From assembly GCA_013176395.1 (NCBI GenBank), contig JABMLP010000047.1, positions 1 to 58,236 on the forward strand: a DNA stretch of 58,236 nt. Direction: 5' to 3'. The notes under the pieces are model-generated. The model was given only the letters and a program-made list of their open reading frames with translations. It was not told the origin of the DNA and ran no database searches. This document shows positions 11,059-21,147 of the stretch, one piece after another. How positions within the stretch are numbered: position 1 is the first letter of the stretch; each line of letters starts with the position of its first letter. The stretch is from Venturia oleaginea (taxonomy: Eukaryota; Ascomycota; Dothideomycetes; Venturiales; Venturiaceae). Made by a program: the position numbers and the translations under genes.

Positions 11059-14000
11059 TCATTGATAATACTCGTCTTGAAGCTCATCCTGACTCAGACT
11101 CAATTCATCATCATCCGTATCGTCGTCTTGACCCTTATCCATAACCACACTCTCGTCGCCTTCATGATCGTCGTAACCTTCATCACTCACCTCATCGTCA
11201 TCGCCAGCTGCTGAAGCAGCATTCGGCTCATCAACACCCCCCCAGACGTCTCTCATCGCCATTTTCGTCTTCGCCAGCAGCTCCGCTATTGAAGTTGGTG
11301 CCACTAAACGGTGTCGCATAAGCACAGGGTGTGGCACCTCTCTTTTCTGTTCTGGAGACCTTGATACCTAGATCCGTACTTTGACTGCCGCCGCTTTGAT
11401 GGACCGTTCGAAGAAGGCGGATGCAGGTTCCTTGGACCATCGGGGGGTGAAAGCACTGAGCGGCTTGATGGATTCGCCGCTGGATACTCGGTCCATGACA
11501 TGCATAATCACACGTTCAGGATCAACATCAACAGACATCTCACGAGAATATGGTGAGCCCGAAGGTGAGCGAGATTTAACCAATCGTCTGCGTTTGCTGA
11601 GGCGTGACCGCGTCTTTGATGGGGATGGAAGGAAAGCAGGTAATGAGGCGACGAGACCAGAATTCTTCGACTGCTCCAATTGCCTGATCCTCCGCTTAGG
11701 TTGTTGAGGAAATAAGCGCTGCTGCGGTTCTTCGATGGCCAAGTTGGAGGAGGCATCGGTGAGTGGGACCGAGATAGTACGAGCACGACGATGGTAAGGT
11801 GATCTCTGAGCTGGGAGTTCGGACGTCGGAGTGACTGGGTGAAATTCGGGGGAGTCGTCGTCTGGTTCCTGCTCTAATTCTTCGGATTGCAAGAGCTCCT
11901 CGTTGTCTGAGGGATCGTGGAAACTGACGCTGTGATGGGAGGAGGCAAACGAAGAGTGGACACTGGGAAGTTCGTCGAGCGCTGGATGATGAACTCCAAC
12001 ACGCCTCTAGGACGACGGGTTCACAAACCTGCGCCTCAGCATCGATATTTTGCTTGGCTTGGTATGAGCTGCTACGAGGTAGCTCTCTTATCTTGTCCCA
12101 AGTCCAAGAGACCGATTCATCTGTGCTCTGTTGTATGTACGACTCGTGAGTAGTGATGAAAAGCCGCTTTTGTCCGGCTGGAGCTCGCATCAGAACACCG
12201 GATGCCAAGAAGTCAGCCGTCCACAAGGCAGGCGAGACGAGATCTGGAGGAGCCAAGAAGCGCAATCGTGATGACTTGTGGACCTTGCGAAGAGGAATGA
12301 ATGGAGCCGACATGCCCAGCAGAGCATTTCTGTCAAGCGTTTCACCGTCCGCTTTTGTAGGTTGTCCAGGCCCAGCAAGGGTGTCCAATAGATCGCCGTA
12401 TGCTCTAGCGACAGAGGCCTGAACACATCTCGCTCCTGGACTGTTCAGTGTGACAGTTCGCACAAGACCTCGGCTGCGCAATCGATGGAAGACTACACTA
12501 TTAGGGCCACAAGCTTTAGGTGACAGCCAATGCTCCGTGCCATCAGCCCAGTCATGAATTGCTTGACTGCTCCAACCAGTTTCACGGTCTGCACCAAGTG
12601 AGACAGATACGCGGGACTGCGATCGAACTCCGCGGGCTGAGGCCATACTTCTGAGTCTTGGGTCATGCCTGGTTTGAGCAGCTCGTCAGTCGGATACCAA
12701 ACACCTTTGAGCTCTCTGCCCCAAGGAAGAAGGACAACTTCAAGCTCCCATGGATGAGCTAAACATGGAGGCCTCCACTTCTCCAGATCCTCTAACCGAT
12801 CTTCTAAATCCTTTACGCGGCGGTGAAAACCCATGAGGTCAGGATCAGCGCCTCCGTGAGACTGGCGTGAGTCCAACGATGCATTCATGCCAGCAGTCAG
12901 CCTTCGAAGGTGACGCTCTTGTAGACTTTCTCCTTGATCGAAAGCACCAAGAATTTGACCATGCTCACCGACTCGATTCTCTAGACATACGATGCGCCCA
13001 TCCACGTGCTCATCGATTCGATTCTCTAGATCTACGAGGCGCCCATCCACGTTTCAAATTGTTGATTAATCTGGTCTGGTGGGACATTACTGAACGAGGC
13101 GTTTTCTATAGAGTCCAGCCGTTTCGAGAGACTGTTTATTGATTTGTGTATAGAGATGTCAGGATTGCGGGAGAGATAGCCTTGCAAGCTACTGAGCATC
13201 GGCGTGAGCTGGCGAAGTGTGGCTGGCAATTTACGGATAGCCGCCTGTACATAGTCACCGTCTTTGGTAGGAGATGGGGCGCAAGTTGAATTGACTTGTG
13301 GGGTTCGACCGTCCTGGACAGCCATGATCCGTTCTGCTGAGTCATCAGAGTGCGCGTTCGGAGATATCTCCAGCGTCGTGACAGTATTGATCGCGTGCCT
13401 TGCATCTTGCACCAGTCGTTTGAGACGTCCAAAATCAGGTGTATTGCCAACGCTGCTGGGTGTAGCGAGCTCCGTCACACCCTCAATGGAATCGTCATAA
13501 GCATTCGCAACATTGCCGATCGAAGAGACGTCAAGGGTAGGGCTAGCGCGTCTTCCCTCCAATATTTGATGGAGAAAACCAGGAGTAGGGCTGATGTTGG
13601 GTGGACCACCATCTGAAGAGGCCTGCAAAGTTGATAGGAGACAAGAGTTCTGCTGAGGAACTTCTTCTGCAACAGAACCGTCTGCAACAGTTGGACTCTG
13701 CGTTAGTTGCCTTGCTTGCCGAACGCTTCGCTCGTAAAGAGTCAGACCCAGGCCGCTGCCAGTGAAGGCGCCTGCGGTAGCAGGGGCAGCTTGTGGCTGG
13801 GTGAGTTCGCGGATGTCATAGCCGTTGAATGCGCGCAGTTCCGAGGAATTGACAGAGAAGGATTGCAAAGAAGGAAAGAGCGGTGCGCTGGTGTTGGAGG
13901 CATTGTTGTGTGCAAGATGGTCGTCGCATCGCGCATGTTCTCCACCTCTTTCGCTGCCTTCAAGAGTATTGTCTTGCTGCACATGAACCAGTGCCCTCGG

Positions 14001-14309
14001 GCTTACTCTTTGCGATCCATGTGCATTGTAAACCTGCCCATTAAGGCCTCTTTTATCGATAATTGGAGCAGGGGGAGGCGCCATCAAGACATGGGATGTC
14101 TCTAGGTTAAGGCCGCCTCTCGTGATCCTCTCCACCATATCGTGAAAGGAAGCATGATGTCCACAAACACACGAAGGATTCTGTTCCTGGTGTCGTGCCT
14201 GTCCATTTGTCGCATTCTCAGCTGTTATCATCAGATCCCCATTGTACCAAAAGCGCCGGCAGCCGCAACTCGGCGGCCGGGTACCCGCGTTTAGGTTGCG
14301 AAGTTGCAT
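11059..14309 (-). pseudogene. Uncharacterised fungal protein: Cys-rich N-terminus, coiled coil, acidic tail; frame disrupted
   Basis: The longest part opens with ATG at 14309. Residues 10-60 contain a Cys/His motif (CGCRRFWYNGD, then CVCGHHASFHD) that may bind zinc. A long polar region and a coiled coil follow (SINSLSKRLDSIEN, MDGRLVDLENRIDEH). A conserved-looking block comes next (LLPWGRELKGVWYPTDEL, HDWADGTEHWLSPKACG, LRFLAPPDLVSPALWTADF), then a basic Ser-rich region and a very acidic Asp/Glu end (11059-11160). Reading it needs shifts near 13040, 12600, 11880 and 11350. An upstream ATG at 14413 (MAAQPSPSSDIPYTH) could be the true start if one more base is restored. I do not recognise a function. 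The architecture suggests a nuclear scaffold or DNA-associated protein, but that is only a guess. Confidence 0.55.
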
Positions 14310-14413
14310 CGTCCCTCAGGAAGTCTTCTTCGTCTCGTAGGTTCGGTGGAGGTGTGATTATTGTGGTTGTGAGTATAGGGTATGTCGCTCGAGGGCGAAG
14401 GCTGAGCAGCCAT

Positions 14414-15243
14414 GAGAGCGCTCTAGGCATCCCACTGACGAGGTTGGAAGCTTTAGCTTCGAGCCATAGCAAAGTCTGTGGAAGTAGGCATCAACACTGG
14501 CTCTATTGGCGACCATATTCAATGCGATAGAGACATACCTGAGAATCAGTCTTTGTTTACTCGAGCAAGATGTTCGGGCGTAAACAAGCTGTATGGCGTC
14601 CAAACTGCTGCGGTTAATGGCAAGTCCAAGTACAGTAGGAGTCAATGTCGTCTCTGTCGCAAAGATTAAAGAAAAAGTTAATGGTGGGAACGACTCGCAG
14701 GTAGCTTAAAGAGTCACGGTCAAGCGCCACGCGGCTAGGTACCTCCGTAGGCGTATGCGTTGCTCGGCGGTTGGCCAGGGCCATGTTCGATCAACAAGGA
14801 TTGTACGACAATTTGTTGCAGGTGGCTTGATCAGTGCCCGCATGTCGTCCCGTAGCCCCGGGTCTAGCCTTATGAGATGTATCATATAGGAGCACGACTG
14901 CACGAAGGCGCCAAAGATATACCGAGTACCGCAATAGAGGTCGCTTCAGCAGAACACGTCGGATTCCTCTGCGGCAGATGCCAAGTATTTTGCGTCTGGG
15001 ACAGCAATTGGAAGGGCAAGAGCAAGGATTTCTTGGACTGCGCAATCAGGCTGAAACTTGAAGAGAGTCGCAAGCATCACGGGATTTCGCGCTGTTGACA
15101 TAAGAATCGACACGCGGTGCTTCTTCGTCCTAATAGCCTCGATCTCTCCTGTTCTGAAATGTTTGTATAGATACATCATCGACGTCGTCAGTATATACGC
15201 TCTTGTCGAGAATAGCTGTACAATCTCTCGCTCACATGCCCCC
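14414..15243. other. Region without a supported gene
   Basis: Small frames on both strands (14358-14645 minus, 14877-15098 plus) show no recognisable motif, codon bias or start context. The stretch lies between the 5' end of the uncharacterised minus-strand gene and the 3' end of the cupin gene, so it probably holds a promoter. Confidence 0.4.
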
Positions 15244-15900
15244 TACTGTCCCTTTTTACCAAAACAATACTCCTCATAGGAATCCCGATACCCCAAAACC
15301 CACCTCCCCAGAAACGCTGCCCCGACCAAAAAACGCTCTACTCACCCAGACTCCCAGTGAATGATTCGGCAGCGTTAATGCCAATGGGGTATCGGCCGCA
15401 TGCAAAAACACCATCACTGAAAGAAGCTAGGCGCCGTTCCAGCACCCTTACAATCATCCAAATACCCAAAGAAGTTTCGGAAAAATCTCTGTTCATTCTC
15501 GTAGTCCTCTGGTGAGAGATGGATGTCTATGACCAATGTGTCCGTATCCGAGGCATTTTCGAAGCGATGATACGTCTTCCGTGGGATTACCGCCTTCCTT
15601 AGTCCACCTTGGAGGCGGATAGCGTGGTAAATGGTTTGGGATCAATGCCTTTGTAGAGCTTTGCCGACCCGGATTGGATGTGGAAATATTCGTCTTGGTG
15701 AATGTGGTAGTGAAACGGTGGGACGATTATTGAAACCCCGTTTTCTTTGGTGGTTGGAGGGATTGTGTGGGTCATTATGAATTCAGAATCTGGTTTTCGA
15801 AACGAGACTGATGAGAGGCCATTCTCGTAAATGATGGGATTTTTGGTAGCGTTGTTTGTGAGAGGCGGGTGAGGGGCACGAGGAAGGATAACATGATGGC
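15244..15900 (-). pseudogene. Cupin-fold protein, single frameshift
   Basis: Reading the minus strand from about 15890 gives NPIIYENGLSSVSFRKP, then the first cupin motif PPFHYHIHQDEYFHIQSG (near 15700), with the His-x-His-x4-Glu metal ligands. After a one-base shift near 15605, a frame continues with VIPRKTYHRFENASDTD, carrying the third-ligand His of cupin motif 2. It then has SPEDYENEQRFFRNFFGYLDD and a hydrophobic tail ending at TAG 15244. The protein would be about 215 aa. No ATG is in frame upstream, so a second shift or a short first exon is likely. Cupins bind a metal and have diverse enzymes among them. No substrate can be inferred. Confidence 0.65.
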
Positions 15901-16186
15901 AGTTGGTGTGTTTTTGAAACTTTTTCCTGCTGAACTGGAGATGGAGTGAGATGAAAGTGAAGATTGATGTTGATGATGGAGAGTGATTGTTGGATCTGTT
16001 GAGATGGCGGATGGCGGATGACGGGTAGCGTTTCCGGGTGCTCGGCCCGCTGTTCGGGTCGGAATTAGCGCCGAACCTCTGGCATTTGTAACTATCTTGA
16101 GCGGACGGAAAGATTTTCGTCGCTGATATGGGCTGTTATAGACGTTACACTTGGTTAGTGATGAACGTCTCAGACAATTTCAAATC

Positions 16187-16423
16187 ATGGCAGAACGAAT
16201 TCGGCAATTTCTCTTCTCCAAGTTACCAAATGAGGCTTTCCATCCAATTCTCTCATGCATCCTCAAAGAGGTGGATCCAATGATGTACAATGATTTTGAT
16301 CGTGCAGTGATCCATTCGATCAAAGCTCGATCACTCTGGAGGAAAGCAAGTCGCTGGCGGGTTCCTCCGGCACGCGAGGAGGTTTCACGACTGGCAATAA
16401 AAACGTGGAGATACAGTGACTGA
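16187..16423 (+). CDS. Short unidentified ORF
   Basis: An ATG-initiated frame of 78 codons begins MAERIRQFLFSKLPNEAF and ends WRYSD. It has no recognised domain. It lies between the cupin gene and the 3' end of RMT2, on the opposite strand to both. It could be the remnant of a larger gene or chance. Confidence 0.2.
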   Translation: MAERIRQFLFSKLPNEAFHPILSCILKEVDPMMYNDFDRAVIHSIKARSLWRKASRWRVPPAREEVSRLAIKTWRYSD

Positions 16424-16666
16424 TAATTGTATCGTAGCATCGCTCTGCCAAGCTTCGACGTAAATACTCAACCGAGGACGATACAAGCTCACCTATTTCC
16501 ATTACACCAAGCCGGTAAAGACTACTATTCCAGGCGCTCCGTGAAGCCAAGGAGGTCGTTTCTCAGGCTCGTGTTCATGAATTGATAGCGTAGTCGTGAT
16601 GCAATAACGGGAAAACGCTTGAATTCTCGGTTGGCAGAGTTTCCGCCCTCGAGTTTGCCGGCTGTT

Positions 16667-17942
16667 TCATCCCATGAACGTGCAGGTTGGCAGTTTGTAG
16701 ACTTCGAGAGCCCAGTAAGGTCGGCGGACTCCGTCCCATTCTCCAGCCTCTTTCAGATCTGGGATCTTAACGTCCTCCCATTCCACATCAAAGCCTGCCT
16801 CATACAAGTCCATTTCTACGACCTAGTGGGATATTAGAGTTGTGGTCTGCAAGTCCATCATAACCGCGGATCATTCGTACCTTTGTATAAACATCATAGC
16901 AGACCTGTCGATCCGCACCCATCCCGTTGAAGAAGCTCATCTTGCCATCCGAATCCAAGAATTGTACCACCCATTCGGAAAAGAATTCTCGTAAAGCCTT
17001 GTACTCTTCAGCAAACGTGTCGAAATATATGGCATCAAAGACGACATCACCAAGAGTCGGCAGTATATCTTGCCATTTTCCTTCGTGAATAACAACGCCA
17101 GGCCTCTCGTACCAGCCATTCTCCCGCATCTTTTTGAGCACGTCTGGATGCGCTTCCACAATGTGATGGCTTTCTGGTGAATGCGATTGGAATAGCTTGT
17201 CAATTATACCCATGCCGTGCCCAATGTTCAAGACGCGGAGACCTGTTCGGGGACACAATAGCTTGGCGTGGCGTTCCATGAGTGGTGTTTCCCAGTCCAT
17301 CATGACACCATTTGCAGCTGAGTCTAGAATGGTCGTGTCGGTGATTTCGATTGTGTCATTGAGATAGTCGTCATTGTTTGCCGAAGGGTCAGCAGCCATT
17401 GATTCCGGAGGCGCGGTCTCTTCAACCTTTTCTTCTTTGAATTCGTTGCTGTCTTCGTCGACTTCATTCTCTTCGTCTTCATCGTCGGAATCGTCACCAA
17501 GCGCTTGGTATTCGTCTAACCTCGAGAGCAGTAGCTCAGCCCTTACCCCAGCATCGACCACCAATCCATATATCTCATCCAAACCTGACCGCTTCGCTAC
17601 ACACCCAGGAGTTTCATTATTCAGATCAAGATCATTCCAGATAGCTCCATTCTCGAAGAGCAATCGTACCGTTTCGGCAGCTGATTCGAGATCCTTTTTT
17701 CTTTGCTCCCCCAGACTATTCGTGACATGTCCATTGGTGGAGTTCTCAGCATCGTCTTCCTTCAAAGCTGCGATTGCCGCATGAAGTGGGGTATATCCTG
17801 TTTCGGGGTCTTGAACATTTGCGGGTGCTGTTTTGAGAAGATTTTTCAAGGAAGCGATGTCATGGTGGGCGGCAGCGAGGAGAAGACTCTGGGTGGTGAG
17901 GTCTGTGTCGATTTGGAAGGGATCGCTTTCCGTGAAGTCCAT
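16667..17942 (-). CDS. RMT2: Protein arginine N-methyltransferase 2 (type IV, delta-N)
   Basis: Exon 1 is 17942-16881 and exon 2 is 16822-16667. They are separated by a 58-bp GT-AG intron (GTACGA...CACTAG), giving 405 aa in an uninterrupted frame. Residues about 18-110 contain ankyrin-like repeats (QSLLLAAAHHDIASLKNLL, GYTPLHAAIAAL). An acidic linker follows, and then the methyltransferase domain with the AdoMet motif VLNIGHGMGIIDKLF, HHIVEAHPDV and FDAIYFDTFAEEY. Exon 2 supplies the typical end RPYWALEVYKLPTC. Rmt2 methylates the delta nitrogen of an arginine in ribosomal protein L12 in yeast. The intact frame contrasts with the broken neighbours upstream. The stop at 16667 was found only after removing the intron; reading through would add a spurious 26 residues. 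Confidence 0.95.
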
Positions 17943-18899
17943 GTTCGCGGGGTGGGATGGTTGACTAATGTTACTAGGAGGCTTGATTTGATGGAGGAAC
18001 GTGACGCAGAAATCAATTTTGGCAGTGGTGTTTCAAACTGGCGCCGTAGTTTTGCGTGCCCCTTTGCAACTTTGCTTTCCAGTTCTCCCCTCTACTTCCA
18101 ATCTCTCATCTTCATCATCCATTTACGATGACTTGTCTACAATCATGATGAAGCTCGGCGAGGAGTGGCTCAGCATCAGCTCAATGACTGCGATTGGTAC
18201 CTCCTAGTATTCTGCACTATCGTCTTCGTTTCAAAAGTCAATCTCTTAGGCTATTGGGCAACTGGTAGTAGCGATGAGTCCGGCTACTGCTATGTATTTT
18301 TTCAATAACGTTCTCTACTTGCTCTTCGGGCCCAGGATGGTACCGGAGGCAATCAACAAGGATTCGATGGGGAACGCGAACAGTCTACGCCTCGTATTTC
18401 TTCGCCAGCTTGCCCTATATTGGTGAGGAGAGACAAGACAAGACATCGTGAAAGCTCCGTAGTGCCTCACAATGTTATTCCAAGTCCAATTATTTCCCGA
18501 AGAGGAAAAAAGTCATGTTCTGTTAGGAAGAAACACCATTGTGGTTATATCTGTCTCTAGGTACCCACGGTACCGTCTTTGGGTTTCGTGCTCGCAAACC
18601 CCTCTTTCCAACTCATCAGAGCGAGGAGGAGAAACATCTCTCTTCAGTTCAAGACCTCCGAACAAGTATAACTTCAATCACACGTTAGGCAGTCCTCTCA
18701 GAATAGAGGGCTATATCCTACTGCAACCATCGGTCGCAAAGCAAAAGTCCAGCGCTCACAGGCGCGATTCAACGACTTCGACATCGCGTTGGATCATTTC
18801 GACACCTACGACGACTTCGGCGCCTCCTACAATAACAATAACAACAAGAACCAGAAGAAGAACTTCAAGCCCCCCAAGAAACCCGCTCGGCCGCGCAAA
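17943..18899. promoter_or_regulatory. Divergent intergenic region between RMT2 and HST2
   Basis: RMT2 (minus) and HST2 (plus) are transcribed away from each other, so this 957-bp stretch should contain both promoters and 5' leaders. No motif was firmly identified. The 111 bp before the HST2 ATG is open in frame (Asn/Lys-rich) but lacks an ATG and is therefore treated as leader. Confidence 0.5.
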
Positions 18900-20495
18900 A
18901 TGGGCCAAGAAAACTCCATGCCAATCGACCCTTCGGTCCCACCTACCTCCCTCAAAGCCCGCGACCTCGACTCCGTCGCCGAATACATAAAATGCGGAAA
19001 TGCGAAGAGGATCGTTGTCATGAGTGGCGCTGGCATCTCTACTTCAGCTGGCATCCCCGATTTCCGCTCGCCAGGTACAGGCCTCTACGCAAACCTTGCC
19101 AGGCTCAATCTACCATATGCAGAAGCCGTCTTTTCCATCGATTACTTTAGAGAGAAGCCGGAAGCTTTCTACATCCTTGCACAAGAGTTATGGCCTGGAA
19201 AATGGAGACCGACAATCACCCACGCCTTTATCGCTTTGTTACACAAGAAGCGTTTACTGCTCAAGCACTTCACCCAGAACATTGACTGTCTGGACCGAGA
19301 GGCGGGTGTGCCTGGAGAGATGGTCATAGAAGCACATGGCTCATTCGCTTCCTCGCGCTGCATCGACTGCAAAGATCCCTACTCGAATGACGAATTACTC
19401 GCCCATGTCGAGAAGATGCAGATTCCGAGGTGTCATACTTGCAAAGGCCTGGTCAAACCGGACATCGTGTTCTTTGGCGAATCACTACCCACGGCATTCT
19501 TTGCTGCCCAAAACCTGCCCGCAGAAGCAGACTTGGTTATTGTTCTCGGCTCAAGCTTGAGCGTAGCACCATTCTCGCAACTACCTGGCATGACATTACC
19601 GGGTGTTCCTCGACTCCTTGTCAACAATGAGTCCGTCGGCGACCTTGGAATTAGAGCAGACGACGTGATTCAATTAGGCGACTGCGACTCCGGCATCCGA
19701 AAATTAGCTCAAGCATGCGGCTGGCTCGACGAACTGGAGGACATGTGGAACGAGACCGGCAAGAAATTCGGCATTGATCCAGTCCCTAAACCTGCTCCCA
19801 AGCCAGAAATGTCACGTGACGAAATAATCGAAGATGAGGTCAATAAGATCACGCAAGAAGTCGAAGATACGTTGCATGTCACGAAAATTCAGACCGACAA
19901 AGTCATGAACACCGAAGCGAAGCCGAGGATACAGCAGCCGCGAGATGAGAGCCAGCATTTGGGACACTCGAGGGCTAAGAGCGTGGAAGAGTGGAAAGCT
20001 GAGTTCCTGTCTAAGCATGAAAAGGATTTGAAGCATGAATCCGACGTGGAATCTGGAGCGCGCGAACGAGCTAGGATAGCGGCGAGCAACTCGCCACTGT
20101 CAGGCTACCACAGCAATAAGATTACTAGTGGTGATGGTGCGGCAACGAATCTAGATGGTGTAGCTGCCGAAGGAGATGAAACCGTGAATCCAGCCTCGTT
20201 ATCGGAAGTCCAAACAGGCTTGACGCAAGAAGTGAATGCACAAAAAGAGCAAAGCCCTTCCCCACCGTTAATCGGATGGACAGATCCAGACAGACAATCC
20301 CAGGATGCTGAACCTGGAAATCACAGTCATCTGATCGATGGGACGCCATTGCCTGGATGGAATGAGGACAGAACTAAGACAACGGGAGGTGCGCAGGTTC
20401 TGCCTGGTAATGAAAGTGATGGGGATTATGGAAGGATTTCGTTGGCGAGTTTGTTGAAAAAACACGACATGGATGTCAAGGTTGATGAATCATAA
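18900..20495 (+). CDS. HST2: NAD-dependent protein deacetylase, Hst2-type sirtuin
   Basis: The ATG at 18900 (MGQENSMPIDPSVPP) is chosen because the in-frame sequence upstream lacks an ATG (it opens at TTG) and MGQENS is the usual start of fungal Hst2 proteins. The 531-aa product has all sirtuin signatures: GAGISTSAGIPDFRSPGTG (NAD pocket, residues ~42-60), TQNID, catalytic His in EAHGSF, the zinc ligands CIDC and CHTC, PDIVFFGE, GSSLSV and LVNNE. The C-terminal ~240 residues are long, polar and low-complexity. Class I sirtuins of this group act mainly in cytoplasm and nucleus on acetyl-lysine, including histone H4K16. Gly2 in a MGxxxS context could be N-myristoylated, which would be consistent with membrane association; this is inference. 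Confidence 0.95.
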   Translation: MGQENSMPIDPSVPPTSLKARDLDSVAEYIKCGNAKRIVVMSGAGISTSAGIPDFRSPGTGLYANLARLNLPYAEAVFSIDYFREKPEAFYILAQELWPGKWRPTITHAFIALLHKKRLLLKHFTQNIDCLDREAGVPGEMVIEAHGSFASSRCIDCKDPYSNDELLAHVEKMQIPRCHTCKGLVKPDIVFFGESLPTAFFAAQNLPAEADLVIVLGSSLSVAPFSQLPGMTLPGVPRLLVNNESVGDLGIRADDVIQLGDCDSGIRKLAQACGWLDELEDMWNETGKKFGIDPVPKPAPKPEMSRDEIIEDEVNKITQEVEDTLHVTKIQTDKVMNTEAKPRIQQPRDESQHLGHSRAKSVEEWKAEFLSKHEKDLKHESDVESGARERARIAASNSPLSGYHSNKITSGDGAATNLDGVAAEGDETVNPASLSEVQTGLTQEVNAQKEQSPSPPLIGWTDPDRQSQDAEPGNHSHLIDGTPLPGWNEDRTKTTGGAQVLPGNESDGDYGRISLASLLKKHDMDVKVDES

Positions 20496-20871
20496 TCTGG
20501 GCATGGGAGGTGGTAATAGGATAATGAGGTGATGACTGGACGGAAATGTCGTCGTGGACGTTGGCTTTGGCGTTCTGGTACAAGTGGAAGGGAATATAGA
20601 TACCATGCACGTCGGGATGACTGAAACAGGCAAGATCTTGGAATTGCGATTGTGGAGTCGAATGCTGATTATAGACACGTATCATCAAATCGATGCTAAC
20701 GACTGGCTACTACACGAAGTCCGATTCTCGACTTCTAAATCACAACATTTCGAGGGTCTCACTAACTTCACTGGCTTCTTGGAGGCAACAAAACTAGTTT
20801 GAAAGACCCTAACCGAACATCGGAGTCGTGAGACTGCAACGACGTTCGCAAACGACTCATGGTATACAGAG

Positions 20872-21120
20872 TTAATTGCTAACTAAATTGTCCTTCTCCT
20901 TGTCATATTCAAAGTCGGTAGGTAAGCGTTTGTTGCTTGGCGTACCATTCCAAAGCTCGACGTAAAAACATTTCTTTCCGAGGAGACTTCTGAACCTGCT
21001 TTGTCGTTGGGTCTTGGATCGAGGGACATCGGTAAGCGGTTTTACATAATCAAGGCGATCGAATTTGGAAGAGTGGAAGATGACCACGTCGATGTGTGAG
21101 GTAGGTTCTGAATAATCGTA
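20872..21120 (-). CDS. Short unidentified ORF beside the amadoriase pseudogene
   Basis: An ATG at 21120 (MYDYSEPTSHIDVVIFHSS) opens about 82 codons, ending KEKDNLVSN. It is basic and has no recognised family motif. It begins 28 bp beyond the stop of the amadoriase-like gene on the same strand. It may be a remnant or chance. Confidence 0.2.
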   Translation of the reverse strand, partial: YDYSEPTSHIDVVIFHSSKFDRLDYVKPLTDVPRSKTQRQSRFRSLLGKKCFYVELWNGTPSNKRLPTDFEYDKEKDNLVSN

Positions 21121-21147
21121 CATCTGCAGAGCCAAGAGGACCTCGAA

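Noticed and set aside
16823..16880. RMT2 ending at 16800 with tail VRMIRGYDGLADHNSN
   Set aside because: That tail is intron sequence with proper GT and AG borders. Splicing restores the conserved C-terminus ending at 16667.
18789..18899. N-terminal extension of Hst2 starting at 18789
   Set aside because: The codon at 18789 is TTG, not ATG, and the Asn/Lys-rich stretch is not typical of the family. The ATG at 18900 fits known starts.
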